Part shown: one piece after another, positions 1 through 10,141 of the stretch
How positions within the stretch are numbered: position 1 is the stretch's first letter
Layout: the number at the start of each line of letters is the position of its first letter
Program-made: the position numbers and the translations under genes
Source of the DNA: Cyclaneusma minus
Lineage: Eukaryota; Ascomycota; Leotiomycetes; Marthamycetales; Marthamycetaceae
Assembly: GCA_037179335.1 (NCBI GenBank)
Contig: JAKZHN010000032.1
Location: forward strand, 62,001 to 126,000
Reading direction: 5' to 3'
Length of the DNA stretch: 64,000 bases
The notes under the pieces: model-generated
The model's input: the letters and a program-made list of their open reading frames with translations, nothing else
Told to the model about the DNA's origin: nothing
Databases searched by the model: none

Positions 1-942
1 TCTTCGGGTACCACATCCTCAAGGGAATCTTTTGACAGTAGCGAAGACACCTCGTCATTGTCGTTGACGATTCCCCCAGGTGCCGTGGCGCCTAGAATGG
101 CATGGTTTAGGACATTTGTAGGCGCAAAGGAGACTCAATGCCAAGTGGAAAACCTACCAGGTTCAATGTGATGCTCGTGGCCTGCACGATATCTACGTTC
201 CTCTGCTGAAAGCGTGTTGCGCAAGGGACTTGAATCAGGCCTCGATCTTCCGCTGGTCGTTGGAAGCTTGGTATACTTCGCGTGCGGGACCACTCGAAGA
301 AAAAGGATGGATAGAAGGACTATTCCCGACGTGCCAGCCGCGAGGAGGAAGAGAAAGTTGCCAGTATTGCCAGGGAAGACAAACTGGGCAAATATGGAGA
401 AGAAGAAGGCACTCAAGCCGAATGCTGCCAGGGGGAACGCGGTCGCCGTCCCTCGGTGATCCGGCCAGTTCAGAGCAGATGATTTAATGGCGGAAGCAAA
501 GGCACAGCAGCCTCCCACGCCTGTCAAGAACGAGAAGACGCAGAGGAGTGGGACCGAGCCCGAGCCTCTGTCGTATGCTTGGTGGAGCGGGAAGTATCCC
601 ACAGCCAGAGCGATCATGCCCAGAATGGCGGCTGGCCTCACTCCTCTGCTGTCAACAAGTATGCCAATGGGTATACCGGATGCATACATTCCGAAATTTC
701 CAGCTGCTCCGATCAGGTTGCTCTCGGTCGAGGAAAGCTTGAGTCTATCGGCGAATTGGGGAGCCCATGCTGAATAGGCATACTGGCAGAAGCATTAGCA
801 GCTGCGGTGAACACAGTGAAGCTCCGTGTGGATAGGAGCAGAGACGGATGCGATTACGAACGTTGGTCCCGCAAGCCAGCGCCATGCATGTCGCAGCCAC
901 GCTCGACACGATCCGGGCCGTCTGGAGATTTTGGGCGATCAT
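1..942 (-). CDS. MFS transporter, nodulin-like family (3' part outside window)
   Basis: Predicted integral membrane transporter of the major facilitator superfamily, nodulin-like/Mch1-type branch; the substrate cannot be told from sequence. Three exons are visible: 862-942, 158-782 and 1-91 (continuing beyond position 1), with introns 783-861 and 92-157. Joining the first two restores the family signature ACGTNYAYSAWAPQF across the junction. The next segment carries GAAGNFGMYASG and GILVDSRGVRP, the typical loop after helix 2, followed by several hydrophobic helices. The last visible exon reads into an acidic, serine-rich cytosolic linker (SSLLSKDSLED), as expected in the middle loop. The start at 942 is chosen because it lies just before the first helix; an upstream in-frame Met at 1062 is less likely. 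The second half of the protein is missing only because the window ends. Divergent from TMS1. Confidence 0.8.
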
Positions 943-1462
943 GGTGACTTGAAAGCTGTTCGCATCTATGGTGGAGACATGTTGAAGAAGAGGGAGGCAA
1001 TTGCAGAAGGAGCAAAAAGATGGGTGAGGTCTCAACACGGTCGCCTTATCAGTGGCCAGCAAGTATGGGGTACGATAACGGGCGCCGGGCAGATCGGCTG
1101 GATATTGTTGCTACACAGGGTCAAAGTGACAATTCTTGTGCTCAGACAAGACTATTTCTGATCACTAGGAATACTCTTAGGATTACTTGGAATATTCCTG
1201 AGTACCGGGAATACTCCTAATTAAGAGTAGCTGTAGCGTAACAACGGGGTCGTGGTTTCGATACCGGATGTGACTTGTTCCTGGATCCTATTCCTGGAGC
1301 CATAATGCTGAGGATGTCCGTGCACCCATCACGTGCCCGCCTTAGCCTTAATGACGCAGCGACACTTCAATGCGTCGCCGCATCCTTTTTCGCGACAGCA
1401 AGGTGTTTGAGCCTTGATACTCGCCCGAAAAACATCATCCCTCCTTGAACCTACCGCCGAAA
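943..1462. promoter_or_regulatory. Divergent intergenic region, MFS gene / TMS1
   Basis: 520 bp between two divergent starts, so it should hold both promoters. It contains a short three-unit copy of the dispersed 19-bp repeat at about 1158-1224. No convincing TATA box or other named site was recognised. Confidence 0.45.
1158..1224. repeat. 19-bp dispersed tandem repeat, short array
   Basis: About three units. One is TTACTTGGAATATTCCTGA and the next GTACCGGGAATACTCCTAA, each exactly 19 nt, preceded by a diverged unit. Same family as the arrays near 28.0, 30.4, 39.6, 43.1, 59.0, 61.6 and 62.2 kb. Confidence 0.75.
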
Positions 1463-3015
1463 ATGGGCGCCTTAATATCCCTTCCATTGCTGGCGCTGCC
1501 CAGCGCAGGCTCAGTAAGTGAAGACATCTGGCTTGCTACTTGCGACAACAACAAACACTGACCTGGCCATCAGCTTGTGACCTTTGCCGCATCGTGTTGC
1601 GGAGCAGCGACATGCTCCGCCGTATGCAGCGCATGTGGGAAGTGTGGCAACAGGTATGAAGAGCCTCCTTTCGTGCCTGCTTGTGTCTGAGTACTGACTT
1701 GCGATCAAGTGTTGCCACACGCATCGCCTACGCCCTCCTCCTTCTTGTCAACTCGATACTAGCCTGGATTATGGTCACTCCGTGGGCCATCAACAAACTC
1801 CAACATCTCACCCTCGATTACATGACAATCAGCTGTCCGACCGGAGACTGCTATGGCTGGGTCGCCGTTCACAGGATCAACTTCGCCCTCGGCCTTTTCC
1901 ATTTGGTCATGATGCTCCTCCTGCTCGGAGTCAACAACTCGAAGGATCCTCGCTCAAACATCCAGAACGGCTTCTGGGGCCCCAAAATCATCGCCTGGCT
2001 AGCTTTGATTGTGCTCTCCTTTTTGATCCCCGATGGGTTCTTCCAGGTCTGGGGAAACTACATATCGTTTGCCGCTGCCATCCTCTTCCTCTTGTTGGGT
2101 CTCGTTCTCCTGGTCGACCTAGCCCACGAATGGGCCGAATACTGCTTGGCGAAGATTGACAATACCGATTCGAAGATGTGGAGAGGCATTCTCATCGGCT
2201 CGACTCTGGGGATGTATGCTGGCTCGATTGCCATGACAATCGTGCAGTACATCTTCTTCGCGTCCGGCGGCTGTTCGATGAACCAGGTTGCCATCTCCAT
2301 GAACCTGATCTTTTTCTTGGCTGTCTCTGCCCTGTCTGTGCATCCCGCGATCCAAGAATACAATCCGAAGGCTGGACTTGCTCAGTCATCCATGGTGGCT
2401 GTGTACTGTACCTACCTAACTATGTCTGCTGTCTCCATGGAGCCCGACGACAAGCACTGCAACCCCTTACTCCGGTCGCAGGGCGCAAGGAACACTTCTA
2501 TCGTCATGGGAGCCATTGTCACCATGCTCACTCTGGCCTACACGACCACACGAGCAGCCACTCAGGGCGTTGCACTTGGCGGCAAAAAGGCCATCAGGCT
2601 CCCCGACGACGACGAGCACGACCTGGTCACCCAGCAGCCCGACAGCAGCCGCCGCGAAATGCGTGCAGCAGCCCTCCGCCAAGCGGTCGAAGAAGGCAGT
2701 CTCCCCGCCGACGCCCTCCTCGACGACGACGACGACAGCGACGGCGGCTACCGCGCGCATGACGACGAGCGCAACAGCACTCAGTACAACTACAGCCTGT
2801 TCCATTTCATCTTCTTTCTAGCCACAGCATGGGTGGCTACTCTCCTGACCATGAACTTCAAGGAGGAGAGCGGCGAGACGGGGGACTTTGCGCCTGTGGG
2901 CAGAACGTACTGGGCTAGCTGGATCAAGATTGTTTGTGCCTGGGTCTGCTACGCCATCTATTCTTGGACCCTAGTGGCTCCTATTGCTCTGCCCGATCGG
3001 TTCGATTTTACTTAG
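1463..3015 (+). CDS. TMS1: TMS1/serine incorporator (SERINC) family membrane protein
   Basis: Multi-pass membrane protein of the TMS/Serinc family, linked in eukaryotes to incorporation of serine into membrane lipids and, more recently, to lipid scrambling. Three exons: 1463-1513, 1574-1653 and 1710-3015 (478 aa). The 17-codon first exon gives MGALISLPLLALPSAGS. The second gives the cysteine-rich segment SCCGAATC and ACGKC that is diagnostic of the family. The third begins in the hydrophobic run RIAYALLLLVNSILAWIM and contains SCPTGDCYGW, HRINFALGLFH and GFWGPKIIAW, also family hallmarks. About ten to eleven membrane segments are visible. An Asp-rich cytosolic loop (DALLDDDDDS) lies before the last two helices. 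Length matches fungal orthologues. Lipid function is family knowledge, not shown by the sequence. Confidence 0.93.
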
Positions 3016-3595
3016 TCTGTTTTCAGGTCAATTCATTTGTATTTTGCGGCAAGCGGGTGTGGCGTCTTAGGGGTATGATGCGGTGGGCCAATTGTATATC
3101 GTTGTATTCGCTATAGTCGAAGTGAGGTTTCCTGTTTACCAAAGATACCTAGGTACCTTATGTATATTCGTTTGCGGCTCTGGGGTTCAGTCTTTCAGAT
3201 CGTGGAGACTCAGAGAGCCGACCAGGTCACCAGTGATCTCCAAATTTCAATTTGTACTTCGATGACTTGGAATGAACTAGGCTCGCTAGGTTAGTACCCT
3301 GTACAGTTCACATAATGCACAGCAAAAGTAGAAAAGCTCGGTATTGTACTTTATCATATCTTTACACTCTGCGAGTCATCGCGAGAACACATGGAGGGAA
3401 AAAGCAAGCAGGAACCAACACCGAAGTACTGATCGTATAGCCTTTTTCCCCTGGAACATTGCTTCCGAAAAGGATTGATTGCAAATGGCACCAGACCCTC
3501 TTCAAGCCACCTCGACGCCGCAAAATCCAGAAGCACCCATGTAAAGTTTCTTTTTAATTGTCGCTCCTGTCAGAACGGCCAGCTAGAATCCAAGC
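3016..3595. other. Convergent intergenic region, nothing recognised
   Basis: 580 bp between the convergent stops of TMS1 and the SWI3/RSC8 gene. It should hold both 3' untranslated regions and terminators. No gene, repeat or RNA was seen. Confidence 0.5.
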
Positions 3596-5873
3596 CTAGA
3601 TCTCGTAGCTTTTGATCTGGCCTTGGGCGCTCAATGGCTGCACGCCATCCATACCTCCATTAACAGCCGCAGGCGCGAAGATCAGTCTTTCACTTCGGTT
3701 CACCACCGCCTCGGCAATCCTGAAGCCATCGGGGCCGCCTGACGAGGCCGCCGCCTTGAAGCCCTCCTGCACATCCTTAACGCGCTTTCGGAACTCGAGG
3801 CGGTCCAGGAAGAGCTGCTGGCGGCCACGCTCCAGTTCTCGGCGCTCGGCTTGCACAAGTGTTTCCATATCGTTGAATTGCTGCAATTTGAGCTCGAGCT
3901 TCTGGAGAGTGAGGTTCACAGCGATCCCCACGTGACGCGACATCTCGCGCTCTTCATGTGCGGCAAGCCCTGCCCCTCGCACCGCTGCGCTCACAAGAGG
4001 CACTGATGCCAGCGTTTTGATGGTCTGTGTTACGGTCTGCGTGGTTGTGGTGGTTGTGCTGATCTCTTGGCGAATATCGATATCCATCGCATCAACCGCC
4101 TTCTCTTTGCCCTTATCTGAAGCCCCATTAGTGATTGCCTCTGCTCCGTCGTCACCTTCCTTGTCGAGTTGCGCTTGTAGGCTTCTCCTCAATTCCATGA
4201 CGCTCTTGCCAGCAGCTGCAGCGGTCACGCTTGGTTCTGTCAAACCTGCCAAGAATCCAACAACAGACATTACTGGGTTATCAGCTCGGCTGAATGGTAG
4301 ATGTCCGCCCTGGGTACCAAGGAGGCCAAGTGATGAGGGTCCATTGACTCCAGGCTCGCTGTCAATGTATTTGTCTTCGATATCAAGCTGCAAGAACTTG
4401 AGCACACACTCCTCCGGCGTCCTTGTGGCCACATGTTCGGACACTTGATTCCAGTCCTCATCAAATCTCTCGACAGCTTCCAGAAGGCGGAGAAGCTCTC
4501 CGTCGTCCCAAGACGCGTCTCGCTCCCGGATAGCCGAGTATGTAGCGTTTTCCAATTTCACGAATTGTGACTGGGACTGGTTGTGAGGTAAGCGGCCTTC
4601 GACATAGCAGTTCGGGCAAACATCGAACTTGGCCTTTCCTCCGTCAGTAGTCGGGTTGTGGTAGTGCACACGAGTACAGTCGATTCCACAAGTGCAGCAG
4701 TTCACTTTGTGCGTGGATTCCTTTTCGAGATCTTTCATCAATGCATCCCCCGTACCATTGGCAGTAGAAGAGTCTCCGTTTGTTGTGCTGTCTGCAGGCT
4801 GCTTTGACTTGGGTGCAACTTCTTTTGCATTAGGTTCATAAATGTTACGGCCGATCTCCAGGTTGAGTTCCGCTTTCGCCGGCTTGGTAGCCTTCTGTCT
4901 TGCCTTCTCGTTTTCAATGCCCTGAGTGACCACGGGATCCGTGCTCGGTTGCCAGGGCTGGAGTCCACGGGGAGTGTCGGCAATTATCTTGAAGTGACCA
5001 GTGAAGGGGGGTCCAACACTGGACGGCCTTGCATCAGCATCAACCTGACACAAATTTGTTAGTAACTCCTCAACCTATTGTGAATGATGTCAATACCTGA
5101 TAGTTGATCAGTCCCCACTGCTCAAGAAAAGCGTGGACTCGCATGATGGCACAAACATCTCCGGCTAAATTCCTTCGGCAAGCAGTGACGGTCAGGTATT
5201 CTGTAGGGTTCAGCCGGTATGTGTTGATCATGAAGTCTCGATAATCCTTGTAGATGGCTGGTGTTTTACTCCGATTTCTGTTGTTGAAGAACTCGGGAAG
5301 GGCTTTGCGCTCCAGGTGGTTGATTGTGTGCATATCAAACCAGGTACTGTAGCTGGGGAGAATGATGGAGTGTGTCTGCGATATTAAGTGCTCTCTGGCC
5401 GTGGTTTCCAGTGAAGCTTTTGTCTGCTCGGTTTGTCGCCCCTCTGCGGTCTCGCCCCCGGGCTTTCCGCCGTTGTCCTTGTCCTTGACATCATCTTGAG
5501 CATCGGCCATCTCCTCATCTTCTCTCAACTCCGAGGCCTCGGGCCGCGGCGCGTCGGGAGCATCGAGGGGGTTGTCGGAAACGATGGCGGGAGTAGAGGA
5601 GGTGTCATTCTTGATGACAGGATCGGAGCTCTGTTGTGCAGCAGCATCTGCGCCCGAAGCTTCCGCATCTAAGTCATATTAGTCGGGGCGCGTTGAAATT
5701 AATTTAAAATTGTCCAACTCACCGGCGCCGGCTGCTTGATGGAGCTGGTCGAGAGAGCTCTCTTGCGCGGAGGGAGAATTGCTCGGCTGCAGGGGTGGCT
5801 GAGCGAGAATGGAATTGCTGTTGGGGGTGGTGCCATCGTTTGGCGATCCGAAGTTCATGGAATCGTCTTCCAT
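3596..5873 (-). CDS. RSC8: SWI3/RSC8-type chromatin remodelling subunit (SWIRM-ZZ-SANT)
   Basis: Core scaffold of SWI/SNF- and RSC-class nucleosome remodelling complexes; nuclear. Exons 5723-5873, 5097-5668 and 3596-5044 (723 aa), introns of 54 and 52 nt. After a low-complexity acidic N-terminus, a SWIRM domain spans about 145-265 (from the LPSYSTWFD motif to GPPFTGHF) and crosses the second junction. A ZZ-type zinc finger near 355-395 shows paired cysteines CCTCGIDC and CPNC. A SANT/Myb-like domain at about 417-470 contains SWDDGELLRLLEAVERF. A conserved coiled region near 613-680 (LQKLELKLQQF) matches the SWI3 C-terminal helix used for dimerisation. Yeast has two paralogues (Swi3, Rsc8) while filamentous fungi usually have one, so the symbol is approximate. 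Divergent from AIM45. Confidence 0.92.
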
Positions 5874-6521
5874 TTTTGCGGAGCGGGCAGTAGCTTTCTA
5901 AGGGGGCTGGCTGGTCGGAAGTGGATTCGCACTGGGCGGCTGGTATCAGTTGTGCTGGCTGCACCGGCGGGTTGAGGCTGCAGCGCTGTTCGTTGCGCAA
6001 GTGGTGCGAGTGTGCTTATGCGACCATAACGCGGGCGGTGTCAGGCGAATTCAACGGGTGGAGGGCGGGTGTTGAAGAGCGGTGATGGAGCTTGTCGTCG
6101 CGTTTTGGGAGGGCTGTCACTCGTGGACTGAAGTTCGCGATCTTGCTCGGCTGAGAAAGCCTCTCGCGCTAGCCAGGACGCGCTAGCCTTTCTGCCTCAG
6201 GCCACACGGCACGTGCCGATAACATATCTCGCGGTGATTAACCCATAGATGCCCGTATACTGCTAGCAGGAAATATTGATATATCATATGGAAACTATAT
6301 TGAGGTAAACTTCAATCATGCTAGTTGAGCTAAATGATCAGAAAGTAGGATATTTGCGATTTACGAAGTGACTCGCTGGCTGCTACATGTAGAATAATAG
6401 GCCGGATCGTCACAAGCGTGCGACCTCGGATCCTCGAGCTTCAGACTGTCGAATGCTCCCCGCAGTCAACTCCTCTCCCCGGCAAATCTAGAGCACCGCA
6501 CTCTCGATCCCTCACTCCACC
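5874..6521. promoter_or_regulatory. Divergent promoter region, SWI3/RSC8 and AIM45
   Basis: 648 bp between two start codons on opposite strands, so it must contain both promoters. The part next to AIM45 is pyrimidine-rich (CTCC runs), as is common near fungal transcription starts. The middle (about 6220-6370) is AT-rich. No named element was identified. Confidence 0.45.
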
Positions 6522-7620
6522 ATGCAGGCTATCGGTCGCCGCTCTGTCCTCAATCAACTCCGGTCGCAGTCGTATCGTCCCCTTTCGTCGGCCAGAAATC
6601 CAGCGCTTGCACGGCTTCTCTCGTCCCTCGCCGTCCTAGAGCAGCGGGAAGGCAAGCTGAACCATGGCTCTTTGAGTGCTGTCACCGCCGCCCAGAAGTT
6701 GGGAGGCCCCATCACGGGCTTGGTCGCAGGAAGCAATATTAGGTCGGTCGCAGAAGAAGCTGCTAAGGTCAAGGGCATCGAAAAGATCATTGCCATTGAC
6801 AATGGCGCCTACGACAAGGTCGGCTTGCCGTTGTCCACAACCTCCGTTCCACTTGGCTGATGAAGATATGCAGGGGCTCCCCGAAAACTATGCTCCTCTC
6901 CTGGTCGAGAATATCAAGAAAGGGGGCTTTACACACGTTATCGCAGGCCACACGGCTTTTGGGAAGAACCTGATGCCTCGAGTGGCCGCCCTCCTGGACA
7001 CCCAACAGATCTCCGACATCACGGCCATCGAAAACGAAAACACCTTTGTCCGACCGATATATGCCGGCAACGCAATTGCCACTGTCGAGTCCTCGGATGA
7101 GATCAAGATTATCACTATCCGCGGCACGGCCTTTGCCTCGGCCGAAGCGGAAGGCGGCGCTGCATCCATTGAGGATGGTGTAGATCCAAAGGCTGAATGC
7201 CCGACTGAGTGGCTTTCGGAAGATCTTGCGAAATCCGACAGGCCAGATTTGGCTACGGCAGGCAAGGTTGTATCTGGTGGGCGAGGACTCAAGTCTAAGG
7301 AGGAATTTGACCGTATCATGACTCCTCTAGCCGACGCCCTGGGTGCAGCTATTGGAGCTTCGCGAGCAGCAGTTGACAGCGGCTATGCGGACAATAGTCT
7401 GCAAGTCGGCCAGACTGGAAAGGTTGTTGCGCCGCAGCTCTACCTGTGTGCTGGTATCTCGGGCGCCATCCAGCATCTTGCAGGAATGAAGGACAGCAAG
7501 GTGATTGCGGCCATCAACAAGGACGCAGACGCTCCTATTTTCCAAGTTGCAGATGTAGGACTAGTCGGGGACTTATTCGACAAAGTGCCAGAGTTGACAG
7601 AGAAATTGAACAAGGGCTAG
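6522..7620 (+). CDS. AIM45: Electron transfer flavoprotein alpha subunit, mitochondrial
   Basis: Alpha subunit of the FAD-containing electron carrier that takes electrons from mitochondrial acyl-CoA and related dehydrogenases to ETF-ubiquinone oxidoreductase. Two exons, 6522-6818 and 6874-7620 (347 aa); the 55-nt intron carries an in-frame stop if read through. The N-terminus is rich in Arg and Ser without acidic residues (MQAIGRRSVLNQLRSQSYR), as in a matrix-targeting peptide. The second exon shows HVIAGHTAFGKNLMPRVAA, and the C-terminal FAD domain shows VAPQLYLCAGISGAIQH and AINKDADAPIFQVAD, both highly conserved in the family. Length is typical. Its stop lies 19 bp from the stop of ARH1 on the other strand. 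Confidence 0.95.
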
Positions 7621-7639
7621 ACAGCCAATATATTGTATA

Positions 7640-9299
7640 TTAATCAAGCACTGCAAGCATTTCCTGTATGCTTGTGAATTTCTCCCTCTCTTTTCCCTTC
7701 GACTTGCCCCTTTCCTTCTCTGCCTCGTCTATCCTCCTCCAATCTTCCCAGCTCACCCTCCTGCAACCTTTCCGCTCGGCCTCCTTTTTCACACCCTCCC
7801 ATCCTAGGCCCGAAGATCTTTCGGCACTTTCGCTGTTTAGAAATAGGACGTGAGAATGCCAGTCCTGGGCAATGGCATCTGCACTGGCAAATGCATCGTT
7901 CATGGTGCTTGCAATCACCCCGGTTGGGCCTCTCTTCACCCAGCCCGCACAGTACATACCCGGTACATGCTTAGCTGTAAGCTCGCCACCTGGACCTTCT
8001 TTCGCATCTACGACTCGCCCTTGCAAATCGTTGGGGATAATTCCAAGCCGGTCATCAAACGGCACCCCGACCTCATCCAGGCCCGGTAAGGCTTCAGATT
8101 TGTATCCGATGGAACGAAATGCCACCGAGGCTGGAAGTTCCAGGAACTCTTTATTTCCTTCGGCCTTGGCCCCTCGATCGAAGGCGTCGGGTACAAGGAA
8201 TGTCTTCTCAAAGGACATGCTGGACAGTCGATCCTCAGATGCCGGACTGCCAACGAAGCGGGTCGGTGATAGTCGGAAATCTAAAGACCACGATTTTTTG
8301 GCCTCGGCTAGGGGAGTCTCAGAGCCCTTGATCAGAAGGTCCATAATACGTCGAGGTGCTCGCTCCAACTTGGAGGTCTTGGCAGGTATGAGAGAGGGAT
8401 CGATAGGGTGAAAGCCAAGGCCAGGTAACTTCATAAGCTCTCGGATCTCTTTGATGGTAAATGCAGCCTATACTTCGGTCAGTATACCCGTGAATTCAGT
8501 GACGGCCGGCTGCTTGTCACCTGAGCAGGCCCCCGCCGTCCGACCACTCTGACTCTTTTTGTTCGGCTCCTGCTCAAAAGATCGAGGGCATTTTCCGTTA
8601 TGTCAGTCTTCCTTAGCGCGTCGACATCGCTGAGAAGGATGCGTGCAACATCGAGAGCCACATTTCCCTGGCCAACAACCACGGCATCCTCGCCCTCAGC
8701 CAGCTCTGGACGTAGATGGGCGTATTCTGGAAGGCCGTTGTACCAGCCGACAAAGGCTCGCGCCGAGTAGATGCCCTTCAAAGTGTCTTCTCCTTTGATG
8801 CCCAGCGTCTTGTCCTTGGAAGCGCCATATGCGAATAGAATGGCATCGTAATGTGGGATCAACGAGGTCAGAGGTACTGAGCCCGGACGTGATCCGATCG
8901 GAATATTGCCGATGAAATTGAAGTTGGGCGACTCGGCGACTTCTTGGAATTTATCTTGGCAGTTCTGGGAGACGTTAGTTTTCCCAGGTCTGCAGCTGTC
9001 GAGAGCAAGTCCAGATTTGCTCGACTCACTTTGACCTCGGAATGATCAGGAGCGACGCCAAACCTCACTAGGCCATAGGGTACGGGCAGATGCTCGTACA
9101 TGTCCACGATGGAGTTTTCGATTTTCGACATGACCTTGTAGGAGGTGTAGAAAGCGGCCGGGCCAGAGCCTATAACGGCCATGCGAAACGGGCGGGCGCG
9201 TGAGGAATACGAGCGCCATGGCGTTCTGACAGAGGATCGAGGTATTTGCCAAGGCCTTCTGCAGCTTAAGCAGACGTATGGGCGAGACTTAAGGCTCAT
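7640..9299 (-). CDS. ARH1: Mitochondrial NADPH:adrenodoxin/ferredoxin reductase
   Basis: Flavoenzyme that passes electrons from NADPH to mitochondrial ferredoxin for iron-sulfur cluster and haem A synthesis. Exons 9030-9299, 8521-8964 and 7640-8467 (513 aa), introns of 65 and 53 nt; all three junctions keep phase. The Arg/Ser-rich N-terminus (about 38 residues) looks like a matrix presequence. The FAD-binding motif is AVIGSGPAAFYTSYKV. The HLPVPYGLVRFGVAPDH stretch is a family hallmark. The NADP-binding motif is VVVGQGNVALDVARILL. Near the C-terminus GMYCAGWVKRGPTGVIAST is the conserved FAD-contacting segment. Nothing is missing relative to yeast Arh1 or human FDXR. Confidence 0.95.
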
Positions 9300-10141
9300 G
9301 TTGAGTTGGGGAGGCTACAAAATAGTCAGATCAATCATGATACTATGTTTAAGATTTCGGCTGCCAAGCCCCGCAAGTAGCACGGCCCGCCCAAGGATGC
9401 GATCCCATGCGGAAGATCATCCAGGATTTGGAGCTTGGGGCACGCGTTACAACTACTGTGCAGTACCGACACCTTGAGTCTTTTCTAAGGGCCCACGTTG
9501 AGCGGGCTTGTGGTTACTGGTTATGATGGACCAGCATTTCCATGGTCCGCGTCATTATGGATTAATTTTGCATGCTTCCCACCAAATTATTTGCGTAGAA
9601 CTTTGCGCTTGACCTGCACTAATGGGCCGCCGTACACTCACCACAGCTTATATAGGAAGCTGATCCCGCCCAGACCTCAACCCATACTCTAAGGATTACA
9701 GAACAGCAAGGTTCAAGAAGAGACAATCGAGTAGAAGTCTATTGGTTCTGTGCCTCAAAACGGCCCTGCGACCAGTCGTCCCACCCCACTTGTCTGTGCT
9801 AAGAATCAAGAGCCATCGTACAGCTCGCCGTTCAGCTTCAGCTGATCTGCAGTTTGCGTTGAATCTGCGTCCTCCAACGCGTCAACAACCCTGCAGCTGA
9901 AGATCCCCAATCAGCGCAGACCCCACCACCCCGCCAACCCTCCTACTTCTACTCTAACTATCTCTTCCTTCGACCTCCGCAACCCTGAAGCTGCAACCCT
10001 GCAGCTCTTCCTCCACCCTCCTTCAAGCTGCGCCCTGCAGCTCCTCCTCCGTCCTGCTTCAACCCAGATCTGCAACACCCAGATCTGAAACACCCCACAG
10101 TCACCAACACCACGTCTTCTAATTCTTTCACAAACCCTTCC
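9300..10141. promoter_or_regulatory. Divergent intergenic region, ARH1 and protease gene
   Basis: 842 bp between divergent starts. The protease-proximal 300 bp (about 9835-10095) is pyrimidine-rich and repeats CTGCAGCTC, CAACCCTGCAG and CAGATCTG words, giving an imperfect low-complexity leader. A TATATA at 9649-9654 could serve the protease gene if its 5' leader is long. No other element was recognised. Confidence 0.4.

Noticed and set aside
4017..4448. 143-codon open frame opposite the SWI3/RSC8 gene
   Set aside because: Lies antisense to a well-supported coding exon and has no motif; a codon-bias shadow.
6888..7319. 143-codon open frame opposite AIM45
   Set aside because: Antisense shadow of conserved ETF-alpha sequence.
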